A stretch of DNA of 64,000 bases from JAURNZ01 sp036337715. Lineage in GTDB: Bacteria; Pseudomonadota; Gammaproteobacteria; Comchoanobacterales; Comchoanobacteraceae. The stretch spans positions 144,099 through 208,098 of the forward strand of contig JAYZDS010000007.1 of NCBI GenBank assembly GCA_036337715.1, in the 5' to 3' direction. The translations under genes were made by a program, and so were the position numbers. Position 1 is the first letter of the stretch. Each line of letters begins with the position of its first letter. Below are positions 17,050 through 26,431 of the stretch, piece by piece. The notes beneath the pieces were generated by a model. The model worked only from the letters and a program-made list of their open reading frames with translations. It had not been told where the DNA came from and did not search any database.

Positions 17050-18289
17050 CTAACTGTTTCTTAACTAGATTTTTTTTAAAGTTTTTATAGTTTGGTAAAC
17101 CGGCATAATAATTTGGATAATCTTCGCCAACAATCAAAGGTTTTAAATATTCGATACACATATCATTAACATTTAACCCATCAGCCTGAATGAAATGATC
17201 AGGAATCAGCTTTTCCTTATTCGCGACATTCTCTAAATAGGTGTCTTTTATTCTTGAACGATATGGGTGATTGCACAAACGCTCAATCGTAAGCATCTTA
17301 CCTGATTTTCGAGCTTTACAAAATTTAATTGCTTCTTGTCCTAAAGCAAATGATTCGTCGGAATCGACTTTTGACGCAATATGTCTTGCCGAGCGTTGTA
17401 AATAATCTGCTATTGCAAAATGAGTTTTTAATTTGAGTTCTTTTTGAATTAATTGTGATAATTGCGAACCAACACCACCAAGCTGGGTGTGTCCAAATGC
17501 ATCAATATTCTCCTTTTGCAAAGACCAAATATTTTTTTTATCATTTTTAAGCCCTTCAGCAACAGTAATGGAACAATAACCTTTTGTTGCAACGGTACTC
17601 TGGATTCTTTCGAAAGTTGCTTTTTGGTTAAAAGCCCTTTCTGGCATTAAAATAATATCTGCATTATAAGGTTTTGGTGCAAGTGCGGTTGAGGCAGCCA
17701 ACCAACCTGCATTTCTACCCATCACCTCAAGAACAAATACCTTCGTTGATGTCTTTGACATGGAAGCCAAGTCAATACTTGCTTCAAACATCGAGGTCGC
17801 CAAATATTTTGCTGCTGAGCCAAAACCTGGAGAATGATCTGTTCCTTCAAGATCATTATCAATGGTTTTTGGAATGCCAATACAAACTAATGGGTGACCA
17901 TTGGCTTTACAATATTCAGATATTTTTAGAGTTGTGTCTTGAGAGTCATTGCCACCGTTATAGATAAAATAACCTATGTTATGCGCCTTAAACACATCTA
18001 AAATTCTAGCAAATTCTGATTCTTGTTTTGACGGATCTTTTAACTTAAAACGACACGAGCCAAATATGCTTCCTGGGGTCATTCTGACAGTGTTAATTGT
18101 TTTTTGATCCCAATGCGACACATCAATCAGTTCTTCTTCTATGGCACCAATAATGCCATTGCAACCAATGAACATTTGATCAAAAAAATCTTTATTTTTC
18201 TTATACTCAGTTAAGACGCCGCTCAGTGTTGTGTTAATGGTAGCAGTAACACCACCTGAATGAGCAAAGAAGATATTTTTGTTAACCAT
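17030..18289 (-). CDS. pfp: Pyrophosphate-dependent 6-phosphofructokinase
   Basis: A 419-residue enzyme that reversibly phosphorylates fructose 6-phosphate using PPi. It has the PFK phosphate-binding HSGGVTATIN (10-19), GGNDSQDT (112-119) with Asp rather than Gly at the position that favours PPi over ATP, the catalytic GIPKTIDNDL (138-147), and VMGRNAGWLA. The reversible PPi enzyme replaces or supplements ATP-PFK and allows flux in both glycolytic directions. The acyltransferase gene begins 20 nt before its stop. The region upstream holds two copies of a structured repeat. Confidence 0.92.
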   Translation of the reverse strand: MVNKNIFFAHSGGVTATINTTLSGVLTEYKKNKDFFDQMFIGCNGIIGAIEEELIDVSHWDQKTINTVRMTPGSIFGSCRFKLKDPSKQESEFARILDVFKAHNIGYFIYNGGNDSQDTTLKISEYCKANGHPLVCIGIPKTIDNDLEGTDHSPGFGSAAKYLATSMFEASIDLASMSKTSTKVFVLEVMGRNAGWLAASTALAPKPYNADIILMPERAFNQKATFERIQSTVATKGYCSITVAEGLKNDKKNIWSLQKENIDAFGHTQLGGVGSQLSQLIQKELKLKTHFAIADYLQRSARHIASKVDSDESFALGQEAIKFCKARKSGKMLTIERLCNHPYRSRIKDTYLENVANKEKLIPDHFIQADGLNVNDMCIEYLKPLIVGEDYPNYYAGLPNYKNFKKNLVKKQLDVITQL

Positions 18290-18362
18290 AAATTTGAATA
18301 CCTATTATGATCGTATCATAACAATATTTATATATAATTGGTATAGTTAACAGATTAAAAGT

Positions 18363-18428
18363 GTGACCAGACAGCGTTGTTGGCTAATAACAAATAGGAG
18401 GTACTAAAAGAAACTGCCCAGTCACTTA
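18363..18428. repeat. Structured intergenic repeat, copy 1
   Basis: Starts GTGACCAGACA, ends TGCCCAGTCACTTA. The terminal GTGAC and GTCAC pair. The inner TTGTT-GGCTAAT-AACAA forms a small hairpin, leaving an unpaired ATAGGAGGTAC. About 40 bases in the middle are identical to copy 2. The strand of action is not known. Confidence 0.8.
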
Positions 18429-18496
18429 ATAAATCTTATCAGCATAACATTAAGAAAATATTAAGAAAATCATTGTTTTAAAAGTTTTTTAAGAAT

Positions 18497-18564
18497 GTGA
18501 CTAGACAATGGTGTGTTGGCTAATAACAAATAGGAGGTACTAAAAGAAACTGCCTAGTCACTTA
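18497..18564. repeat. Structured intergenic repeat, copy 2
   Basis: Starts GTGACTAGACA, ends TGCCTAGTCACTTA. The ends pair over 10 of 11 positions, a better stem than copy 1. It shares with copy 1 the identical core from TGTTGGCTAATAAC to AGAAACTGCC, including AGGAGG. It lies 134-136 nt from copy 1. Confidence 0.8.
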
Positions 18565-18601
18565 CCTATCATAACAACCTAAGATTAACATAATCTTAAT
18601 A

Positions 18602-20068
18602 CTAAAAAGAGAATTTAAAGATGTCCTCAATGTCTGAGTAAACTCTATTTTTTTTTGTTGGTGATGGATGGATTACAACCGATTTTTTCACGATCATTTT
18701 TTCAGCAACATTAAGCATTACACTAGGTGTGATGCCATTGAATACTATGAAAATGACCGGAATGGCAAGAAGAAATACATCTTTTGTTTTAACACGCATC
18801 AAAGATTTTGATTTCGTAGCTTCTGTTTTGCTATCAAAATATAAGAGTCTTACAACTCTTATGTAGTAAAAAATACCGATGACGGCAATCAGCATAGCAA
18901 TGACACCAACCACAATAAAGTTAGCCAAATATAACTGATATAGAACATTTAATTTTGCAATGAAACCTGCTAAAGGAGGTATGGATGCCATCGAAAAAAT
19001 AACGCACATCAAATAAAACGCAATGATTGGTTGTTTATGATGAAGCCCGTTAAGGCTTTTAAGTTCACACAGTTCATTATTAGATTTGCTTAAAACGCTC
19101 AATGTACCCAATATGCCACATGTAGCCACTGTATAAATAATGATATAAAAAATAGCGCTTGAGAAACCTTGTATGCCAATTGCAATTGCAAGGATTAAGT
19201 AACCCATATGTGCTACTGAGGAGTAGCCTAATAAACGTTTGGTATTGGTTTGTGATAATGCAGATAAATTACCAATTAACATAGACAGCAGGGCACACAA
19301 AATTAAGATGATTTGAAGACTTCCTTCAAAAGCCCCACTGTGACCAAGACGAATAAAAGCAGTGACATAAGCTAATTTTGGAATGGTTGCAATTAGCATT
19401 ACCGCAGGGATGGGCGCACCTTCATAAACGTCTGGTACCCAATTATGAAAAGGGGCACATCCAACTTTGAACAGTAAACCACAAGTCACAAATAACATAC
19501 CCAAAATTGAAAGTTTAGACTGGTCATCAATCAGAAATTGAATTGAGCCAGTCGCGCCATAACAAAACGAAATACCAAACAAGATAAAGCCTGAGGCTAA
19601 TGCGCCTAAAATAAAATATTTTATCGAAGCTTCCAATCCAAGCTTTTTTTGAAAAATAGCTATGATGGCATACATCGGCAATGCGCTTAGTTCAAGACCA
19701 ATGAAAAGAATTAAAAAATTATTAGCAGAGCACACGACAAAAACACCAAGCAATACGGATTGGACTAATATATTATATTCAAACTCTTTAATCTTAGCGT
19801 TTTTAATGTAATTAAAATTAATGAGTGTGATGAAAAACAAAATTAAACTTGCGAATAATTTAAGACATTGACTCAGCATATCTACTTGCCAACCCTGCCA
19901 TGAATTGATGACTACAGGGCTTATTGAAAGTTCACATATCACAAAAAATGTCATAACTAATGTCATGGCCAAAGAAAAAGTACCCCGTTGTTGAAGTGGT
20001 AATGAAACACCTAAGAGTAGCGTTGAGATGATAAAAAAAGTAATGGTTGCTTCTGGTAAAAATAACAT
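18602..20068 (-). CDS. nuoN: NADH-quinone oxidoreductase subunit N
   Basis: A 488-residue antiporter-like membrane subunit of complex I, about 14 helices. The family core GCAPFHNWVPDVYEGAP and KRLLGYSSVAHMGYL is present, with the Lys residues of the proton channel. It is the last gene of the operon, one nt after nuoM. The start at 20068 gives the usual N-terminus (MLFLPEATITFFII). Confidence 0.95.
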   Translation of the reverse strand: MLFLPEATITFFIISTLLLGVSLPLQQRGTFSLAMTLVMTFFVICELSISPVVINSWQGWQVDMLSQCLKLFASLILFFITLINFNYIKNAKIKEFEYNILVQSVLLGVFVVCSANNFLILFIGLELSALPMYAIIAIFQKKLGLEASIKYFILGALASGFILFGISFCYGATGSIQFLIDDQSKLSILGMLFVTCGLLFKVGCAPFHNWVPDVYEGAPIPAVMLIATIPKLAYVTAFIRLGHSGAFEGSLQIILILCALLSMLIGNLSALSQTNTKRLLGYSSVAHMGYLILAIAIGIQGFSSAIFYIIIYTVATCGILGTLSVLSKSNNELCELKSLNGLHHKQPIIAFYLMCVIFSMASIPPLAGFIAKLNVLYQLYLANFIVVGVIAMLIAVIGIFYYIRVVRLLYFDSKTEATKSKSLMRVKTKDVFLLAIPVIFIVFNGITPSVMLNVAEKMIVKKSVVIHPSPTKKNRVYSDIEDIFKFSF

Positions 20069-20069
20069 A

Positions 20070-21578
20070 TTAAAACTTTGCCTGTAATGCTAGTTGAACA
20101 AGGTTAATAATTGACTTATCCATCATATGAATCAAAGGTTGAGGATATAAACCAATAAAGAAGATACCAAATGTCATCAAACTTAGGGCAATATATTGAT
20201 GAGATGTTATGTCATCAAGTTTTTCAACATTATTTTGAATGATTGGACCATAAAAAACACGTTTAAACATGAATAAAGAGTAACTTGCTGAAAGCACTAG
20301 CGTTAAACCTGCGAGTAAAGCAACCCAAAAATTTGTTTGAACAGCACTTACTAAAACCATAAATTCTCCAACAAAACCTGCAGTGCCGGGTAGACCAACA
20401 TTTGAAAGAACAAATATCATAAAAAATGCAGTAAAGTAGGGCATTTTTTGAACTATACCACCCATGTCAGCAATCAATCTTGTATGCAGTTTGTCGTATA
20501 AAAGACCAAATGCAAGGAACATACCTCCAGATCCAAACGCATGTGTTATCATTTGTACCATTGCTCCAGATAAAGCAAGTTGAGCAGAAGGTAAGTGCCC
20601 AGAGTTTTGAAAAATTGGATATATCATAAAACAGCCAAGTGAAACAAAGCCCATGTGAGCTACTGATGAATATGCTATTAGACGTTTCATATCATGTTGA
20701 GCTAATGCCACAAGACCAATATTTACAATGGCAATGAGTGATAACACAATCAATAGCCAAGATGTCTCTAAACAAGCATCAGGAACAATTGGCAAACAGA
20801 ACCGAAAGAAACCATATGCACCAACTTTGAGCATCAACGCTGCAAGAATAACAGAGCCACCAGCGGGGGCTTCGGTATGGGCATCAGGTAGCCAGGTATG
20901 AACTGGCCACATCGGAATTTTTACTGCAAAAGCTAACATAAAAGCCAATAATATATATATTTGTTCGTGCAGAGAAAGCGGTAGATTATAAAATGATAAG
21001 ATTGAGGAACTACCAGACTTGATAGATAAATAGATCAGCGCTAAGAGCATGATGACTGAACCAAAAAAAGTATAAATGAAAAATTTGATGGCCGCATAGC
21101 TTCTAAGCTGACTACCCCAAATACCGATACATAAATACATAGGTATTAACATCCCTTCCCAAAAAAGGTAATAAAGAAATGCATTTAAGGCAACAAAGAC
21201 GCCAATAACCATGGCTTGTAGAAAGAAAAATAAGCCCATGTAATAATTCAACTGTTGATTAACTAAGTCTTTAGCTGTGAGAATAATGATGAGGTTGATA
21301 AATAAAGTTAATAAAATGAGCGGTAGCGAAATGCCATCAATACCGACATAATAATTTATCCTTAATGATGTTATCCAACTATAATCTTCGACAAACTGCA
21401 TATTTGCAGTTGTATTGTCAAAGCCAAGATAAAGTAGAACACCTATAAAAAGACTAAATAGACTTGAGATGATTGCTATATTTTTGGATCGATCATCTTG
21501 AGATAGTAAAAGCCATATCCCAGAAAAAATGGATTGTATAATAAGAATAGATATAAGAGGTAGTTTATGTGTAAGCAT
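20070..21578 (-). CDS. nuoM: NADH-quinone oxidoreductase subunit M
   Basis: A 502-residue antiporter-like subunit of the complex I membrane arm. Landmarks are the channel Glu region near FWEGMLIPMYLCIGIWG, KIPMWPVHTWLPDAHTEAP with the channel Lys, and KRLIAYSSVAHMGFV. Normal length. It lies between nuoL and nuoN with 1-nt gaps on both sides. Confidence 0.96.
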   Translation of the reverse strand: MLTHKLPLISILIIQSIFSGIWLLLSQDDRSKNIAIISSLFSLFIGVLLYLGFDNTTANMQFVEDYSWITSLRINYYVGIDGISLPLILLTLFINLIIILTAKDLVNQQLNYYMGLFFFLQAMVIGVFVALNAFLYYLFWEGMLIPMYLCIGIWGSQLRSYAAIKFFIYTFFGSVIMLLALIYLSIKSGSSSILSFYNLPLSLHEQIYILLAFMLAFAVKIPMWPVHTWLPDAHTEAPAGGSVILAALMLKVGAYGFFRFCLPIVPDACLETSWLLIVLSLIAIVNIGLVALAQHDMKRLIAYSSVAHMGFVSLGCFMIYPIFQNSGHLPSAQLALSGAMVQMITHAFGSGGMFLAFGLLYDKLHTRLIADMGGIVQKMPYFTAFFMIFVLSNVGLPGTAGFVGEFMVLVSAVQTNFWVALLAGLTLVLSASYSLFMFKRVFYGPIIQNNVEKLDDITSHQYIALSLMTFGIFFIGLYPQPLIHMMDKSIINLVQLALQAKF

Positions 21579-21579
21579 G

Positions 21580-23526
21580 TTAAATAGAAATTAAAAACAT
21601 TAAAATAATGAGACCTAAAGTAATAGAAAAAGCTTGGTGATATAAATATCCAGTTTGAATCCGTCGAACAAGCGTGCCAGTTTTATAAGTAAAGTTGCTT
21701 AGGCCAGTAATGATGCCTTTATCGATGATTTTCTGATCTGTAATTTGATAGGTTTTATTTGCTAAAATCTTAACATTTTTGACAATAATATGTTCATTAA
21801 ACCAATCAAATCCCCATTTATTATTAAGGATCCAGTTGATTGTATCAAAACGATACTTATTTGCTTGCCACAAAGAGGGATATTTAATGTAACAGGCATA
21901 AGCTATTAAAAAGCCAATCAGTGTGCAGTAAAGAGGTAATTGAGTAAATGCGTGCAACACACTAAATAAAGGTGAAGAAAATTCATGACTTAATTCATGC
22001 TGAACATCTAACGCTGAAGATAATGATGAGAGACTATTACTTAACAGGTGACCCTTAAACATAGGTCCGAGTAGTATCATCCCAAGAAATATAGAAGGTA
22101 CTGCTAGTATGACCAATGGCAACGTGATGGTATAGTCTGGATCGTGTACCCGTCCTTTAAATCGTTTATTGCCATGAAAAGTTAAAAAGAATGCTCTAAA
22201 GCTATATAGAGCTGTCACCATAGCACCAAGAATAAGACATATATAGGCAAATGAGGCTGCAGGCAATTCAGATAACGCAACTGCAGCAATGATGCTGTCT
22301 TTTGAATAAAATCCAGAAAAGAATGGAAAAGCAATGAGTGCTAATGTCCCAATCAAAGTACATACGTAAGTAATGGGCATATCTTTAGCAAGTCCGCCCA
22401 TTTTTTGCATATCTTGTTCATGATGCATGGCAACAATGACGGATCCTGCTGATAAGAAAAGTAGCGCTTTAAAACAGGCATGCGTAATCAAGTGAAACAT
22501 TGCTGCGGAATAGGCTGAGGCTCCGGTTGCAGCAATCATATACCCTAGTTGAGACAATGTAGAATATGCAACAACCCGCTTGATGTCATTTTGAACAATA
22601 CCAACTAAGCCTAACATTAACGCACCCAGGCTTCCAATGGTCAGTATAATATTTAAAACCGCAGGTGTCAGATCAAAGATTGGTGATAATCGACAAATCA
22701 AATAAATCCCAGCGGTAACCATAGTGGCTGCGTGAATCAAAGCTGAAATGGGTGTTGGACCTTCCATTGACTCTGGAAGCCAGACATGAAGTGGAATCTG
22801 AGCAGATTTACCCATGGCAGCAATTAAAAATAGAAAACAAATTAAACTAATAATATTGACAGACCAAGTTGATGTGAGATTAAAAGATTCCATAGCCATA
22901 TTAGGCAATTTTTCTATAATGCCGACATAATCGAGTGTGTTCGTATAACTATAGGTTAAGGCAATGGCTAGTATTAATCCCAGGTCACCAACACGGTTTA
23001 CAAGAAAAGCTTTTAATGCTCCATTGGCAGCTGAATTCTTTTTAAAATAAAAACCAATTAAGAGATAAGATACTACACCAACACCTTCCCAGCCAAAAAA
23101 TAGTTGGGCTAAGTTATCAGCTCCAATCAGAGCAAACATAGCAAATGTGAATAATGAAACATAAGCAAAAAATCTTGAATAGCCTGGGTCATCATGCATG
23201 TAGCCAACACTATAGATATGGACTAAGAAAGAAATAAAGCTTACGACTAAAAGCATGATAACGGAGAGTGCATCTAAATAAAAACCAACATGAATGGTAA
23301 AAGCACTATTATTAATCCAATCAAATAATACTATATTGATAGGTGCGCTTTGGTGGATAAGGAATAATGACCCCAAGTAAAAAGATAACACCATTGATAT
23401 ACCTACCAATCCGATTGTGATGTTGTGACTTTGTTTATGACCAATGCTTGGTCCAAAAATACCCGCAATGATAGCGCCTAAGAGAGGAGCCATCCAAATG
23501 ATTGTTATAATAGTTGCTACAGTCAT
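21580..23526 (-). CDS. nuoL: NADH-quinone oxidoreductase subunit L
   Basis: A 648-residue subunit, the distal antiporter-like part of complex I with the long lateral helix at the C-terminus. Landmarks are FFGWEGVGVVSYLLIGFY (channel Glu), KSAQIPLHVWLPESMEGPTP (channel Lys), and KRVVAYSTLSQLGYM. The length is a little over that of E. coli NuoL (613). The start overlaps the nuoK stop by 1 nt. Confidence 0.96.
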   Translation of the reverse strand: MTVATIITIIWMAPLLGAIIAGIFGPSIGHKQSHNITIGLVGISMVLSFYLGSLFLIHQSAPINIVLFDWINNSAFTIHVGFYLDALSVIMLLVVSFISFLVHIYSVGYMHDDPGYSRFFAYVSLFTFAMFALIGADNLAQLFFGWEGVGVVSYLLIGFYFKKNSAANGALKAFLVNRVGDLGLILAIALTYSYTNTLDYVGIIEKLPNMAMESFNLTSTWSVNIISLICFLFLIAAMGKSAQIPLHVWLPESMEGPTPISALIHAATMVTAGIYLICRLSPIFDLTPAVLNIILTIGSLGALMLGLVGIVQNDIKRVVAYSTLSQLGYMIAATGASAYSAAMFHLITHACFKALLFLSAGSVIVAMHHEQDMQKMGGLAKDMPITYVCTLIGTLALIAFPFFSGFYSKDSIIAAVALSELPAASFAYICLILGAMVTALYSFRAFFLTFHGNKRFKGRVHDPDYTITLPLVILAVPSIFLGMILLGPMFKGHLLSNSLSSLSSALDVQHELSHEFSSPLFSVLHAFTQLPLYCTLIGFLIAYACYIKYPSLWQANKYRFDTINWILNNKWGFDWFNEHIIVKNVKILANKTYQITDQKIIDKGIITGLSNFTYKTGTLVRRIQTGYLYHQAFSITLGLIILMFLISI

Positions 23527-23831
23527 TATCCTTTTAACTCACTGAATTTATTTGAATCGATGGTTTTGTGTTGGCGGAAGATAAGCACCATGATAGCAAG
23601 ACCAATGGCTGTTTCAATGGCTGCTATGCCAAGCACAAAGAAAACAAATACTTCACCAATGAGATTATTGTGTAGTTTTGAAAAAGCAACAAAGTTTGTA
23701 TTACATGCTAATAGAATGAGTTCAATTGACATCAATAAGGAGATTAAATTATGTTTATTGACTGCAATACCAATAACTCCAATCACAAAAACAATGCAGC
23801 CTACCACTACGAAATTTTCAATTCCAATCAT
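23526..23831 (-). CDS. nuoK: NADH-quinone oxidoreductase subunit K
   Basis: A 101-residue three-helix subunit of the complex I membrane arm. The conserved SIELILLACNTNFVAF carries the channel Glu, and VFFVLGIAAIETAIGLAI holds the second Glu. Length and order are standard. The start overlaps the nuoJ stop by 4 nt (ATGA). Confidence 0.95.
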   Translation of the reverse strand: MIGIENFVVVGCIVFVIGVIGIAVNKHNLISLLMSIELILLACNTNFVAFSKLHNNLIGEVFVFFVLGIAAIETAIGLAIMVLIFRQHKTIDSNKFSELKG

Positions 23832-24412
23832 TTATTAGTCCTTTTTTTAGGTGCAAACTTAAGTCTTGAAGCTTTGTCAGCTTTTAATTGCTCACTTATG
23901 ATTTGTGCTTTTCGATCAGATCGTCTTCCTTCAAAACACAAACTGACAGCTGCAATCATTCCTACCAATAGTATAATGCTTGTTAGTAAAAACGCTAATG
24001 CATAATCTGTGTATAGTATTAATCCAATGGCTTTGGTTGGTGAATGGACGGCCTGTATCTGGATGGGTTGATTAATATGAATTGCAGCTGAGTATAGGAT
24101 ATAAACAACAATTAGGCCAATGGTTAGATTCAGTGTCGTGTAGATCGATTTATTGATATCGAACTGTTCTGATCTTGGCACATTGAGCATCATTACAACG
24201 AAAAGTAGTAAAGTCATTACAGCTCCCACATAAACAAATATCAATGCTAGTGAAAGAAACTCTGATTGTGCTAGCATCCAAAGTCCAGATACATTAACGA
24301 ATGTAAAGATCAAAAACAAAGCAGACTTAACAGGATGATTTGCGAAAACAACCATTAGGGCAGTAAATATAGTTAAAATACTGAAAGTATAAAAAAGTAT
24401 GTTGTATGTCAT
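23828..24412 (-). CDS. nuoJ: NADH-quinone oxidoreductase subunit J
   Basis: A 194-residue, five-helix subunit. The conserved block is FLSLALIFVYVGAVMTLLLF with VMMLN after it (helix 3 with the pi-bulge). The C-terminal 45 residues are basic and soluble (EGRRSDRKAQ to PKKRTNK), ending in the cytoplasm. A 13-nt gap follows nuoI, and the stop overlaps the nuoK start. Confidence 0.94.
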   Translation of the reverse strand: MTYNILFYTFSILTIFTALMVVFANHPVKSALFLIFTFVNVSGLWMLAQSEFLSLALIFVYVGAVMTLLLFVVMMLNVPRSEQFDINKSIYTTLNLTIGLIVVYILYSAAIHINQPIQIQAVHSPTKAIGLILYTDYALAFLLTSIILLVGMIAAVSLCFEGRRSDRKAQIISEQLKADKASRLKFAPKKRTNK

Positions 24413-24425
24413 TTAAAGTATTCAC

Positions 24426-25421
24426 TCATCGATACGGCTCGTCTTTGGCACGATCTAAGGCTATTTGCTTTTCACAGCGATCACCAATGGCTAGAAGCTT
24501 TTCTTTTGTCAAAATATTTTCACCACGTTCTCTGACAACATAGTGATGTTCTGAGGTTACAACAATTGAGTCAACAGGACAAGCCTCTTCGCAAAATCCA
24601 CAGTTTATACATTTAAATACATCGATGTCAAAACGTTTCGTTCTTCTTGATCCATCTTTTCTGGGTTCTGATTCTATGGTAATTGCTAATGCTGGACATA
24701 CGGCTTCACATAATTTACAAGCAATACAACGTTCTTCTCCGTTTGGATATTTTCTTAATGCAAGAGCGCCACGAAATCTCGGCGATGTTGGCATTTTTTC
24801 GTCAGGAAACTGAATGGTTTTACTAGGTTTGAAAATGTTTCTACCGGTATGCATTAAACCCTTAAATATATCAATCATTAGAAATCTTTTAATGAGTGAC
24901 ATCGCTCGGCTTGATTTAGTAACTTTCTTACTTGAGTTCACTTTTGACTTTTTTTTAGGTGATGGGTAGTTAGGTTTGGGGAAATGTCTATACCAAAAAT
25001 AACTAAGCACAAATAGTGAGACACAAGAAATGGCAACAACATTATAAATAATGGTTAATATAGGCCCATATGGTGTCCAAAAGTCTCTTAATGTATAAGA
25101 AAAAAGATTTGCTATATGAATCACTTGAATCAGCATTTGGATTACCCAAACTTTTAATGTGATCCCATATGGCCAATTTATATGAATAGGGGGTTTCTTA
25201 TCTAATAAGATCCAGCGTCCAGCAATAAATACGGTAATAGCCCAAATAAGCCCACTGAACCAAGCCTGACGTCTAATCCATGTTGGACTGAGCGGAGAAG
25301 TAACAGGATCTAGTGTGTACCAAGATACTAAATTCAATAAATAAAACAAAACAAATAAACCTAGTCCAGCTCCAAAAAGTACCAGCTGGGTTGTTTTTCT
25401 ATATTTCATAAAAATTGTCAT
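24426..25421 (-). CDS. nuoI: NADH-quinone oxidoreductase subunit I with an extra four-helix membrane domain
   Basis: A 331-residue protein; NuoI is normally about 160-180. The C-terminal part from Met174 (MSLIKRFLMIDIF) is an ordinary NuoI with two 4Fe-4S motifs, Cys232/235/238/242 and Cys271/274/277/281, carrying electrons to NuoB. Residues 1-172 are an extension with four predicted membrane helices (about 11-33, 53-73, 88-109, 120-144) and a Lys/Ser linker. The start at 25421 overlaps the nuoH stop (ATGA) and has AGGTG 5 nt before it. No Shine-Dalgarno precedes the internal Met174 (24902), so one fused polypeptide is the best reading. I do not recognise the membrane domain. Confidence 0.92.
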   Translation of the reverse strand: MTIFMKYRKTTQLVLFGAGLGLFVLFYLLNLVSWYTLDPVTSPLSPTWIRRQAWFSGLIWAITVFIAGRWILLDKKPPIHINWPYGITLKVWVIQMLIQVIHIANLFSYTLRDFWTPYGPILTIIYNVVAISCVSLFVLSYFWYRHFPKPNYPSPKKKSKVNSSKKVTKSSRAMSLIKRFLMIDIFKGLMHTGRNIFKPSKTIQFPDEKMPTSPRFRGALALRKYPNGEERCIACKLCEAVCPALAITIESEPRKDGSRRTKRFDIDVFKCINCGFCEEACPVDSIVVTSEHHYVVRERGENILTKEKLLAIGDRCEKQIALDRAKDEPYR

Positions 25422-26431
25422 AACACACCTAACTTAATGAATATCGCTACAATTGGCAACCAAATGAGTGTTGTTGGGATCAGTGCTTTCCAACCCATCA
25501 TCATCAATTGATCATATCGATATCTTGGGAATGTCCATCTTACCCATAAGATAACAAATGCCATAAAAAATGTTTTTATAATAAACCAAACAAATAAAGG
25601 TACAAAACTTGTTAACGAACTCAACAAAAATATAGATTCAAAGGGTGAGTGCCATCCTCCTAAAAATAATGTTGTACCAAGGGCAGAAACGAGTAACATA
25701 TTTGAATATTCAGATAGAAAAAACAACATGAAACCAACACTGCCGTATTCAACCATATAACCTGCAACAATTTCAGCTTCACCTTCTGCCAAATCAAAGG
25801 GTAGGCGATTGGTCTCGGCTAAACCACAAATAACAAATACAACGAATAAAGGCAATAATGGCCATATATACCAATGCCAAAAACCACCTGCTTGTGACTC
25901 AACAATACTAGATAAATTCATAGACCCGGCTAATAATAAAACGCCTACAAGCGCAAAGCCCATTGCAATTTCATACGAAATAACTTGTGCCATTGATCGC
26001 ATTGCACCAAAAATGGCATATTTTGAGTTTGAAGACCAGCCTGCAATAATTACACCATATGCACCAAGAGAAGTTACTGCAAACAAGTATAAAAGCCCGG
26101 CATCAATATTTGAAACAACGATACCTGGTGCAACTGGAATAACAGCCCAACCAGCGAGGGCAGTAGTTACAGATAGGATAGGTGCCAAGGTAAATAAGAC
26201 TGGATTAGATGCTGCTGGATAAATATATTCCTTGTTAAGGAATTTAAGCGCATCTGCAAAAGGTTGTAATAAGCCTCTAAACCCAACCCTATTAGCACCA
26301 ATTCTACCCTGTATATAAGCTGCAACTTTTCTTTCAGCTAATGTGTAGTAAGCAATACAAATTAAAACAGGAATAAGTATGATTACAATATTAATCAAAA
26401 CAAAAATAATGGGTGGTAAATCATTAATCAT
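25418..26431 (-). CDS. nuoH: NADH-quinone oxidoreductase subunit H
   Basis: A 337-residue membrane subunit (eight helices) that forms the quinone chamber with NuoB and NuoD. Conserved parts are ERKVAAYIQGRIGANRVGF, GLLQPFADALKF, and AETNRLPFDLAEGEAEIVAG with the acidic residues of the E-channel. Normal length. The start overlaps the nuoG end by 8 nt. Confidence 0.97.
   Translation of the reverse strand: MINDLPPIIFVLINIVIILIPVLICIAYYTLAERKVAAYIQGRIGANRVGFRGLLQPFADALKFLNKEYIYPAASNPVLFTLAPILSVTTALAGWAVIPVAPGIVVSNIDAGLLYLFAVTSLGAYGVIIAGWSSNSKYAIFGAMRSMAQVISYEIAMGFALVGVLLLAGSMNLSSIVESQAGGFWHWYIWPLLPLFVVFVICGLAETNRLPFDLAEGEAEIVAGYMVEYGSVGFMLFFLSEYSNMLLVSALGTTLFLGGWHSPFESIFLLSSLTSFVPLFVWFIIKTFFMAFVILWVRWTFPRYRYDQLMMMGWKALIPTTLIWLPIVAIFIKLGVL

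Larger units (their letters stand above)
18290..18601. other. Gene-free spacer between nuoN and pfp, holding two repeat copies
   Basis: The longest stretch without a gene. It contains AT-rich sequence next to pfp (18301-18360), repeat copy 1 (18363-18428), a spacer with AAGAAAATATTAAGAAAAT, repeat copy 2 (18497-18564), and a short inverted repeat TAAGATTA-ACA-TAATCTTA (about 18580-18598) just past the nuoN stop that lacks a T-run. No ORF of note and no tRNA is seen. Confidence 0.7.

Noticed and set aside
18363..18564. CRISPR array
   Set aside because: Only two units, 70-nt dissimilar spacer, no cas genes; the repeat is much longer than CRISPR repeats.
24426..24902. Separate normal-length nuoI starting at Met174
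   Set aside because: No ribosome-binding sequence before 24902, while the upstream start is coupled to nuoH with AGGTG.
25809..26222. 137-codon ORF antisense to nuoH
   Set aside because: Lies wholly inside a highly conserved gene; shadow of its codon bias.
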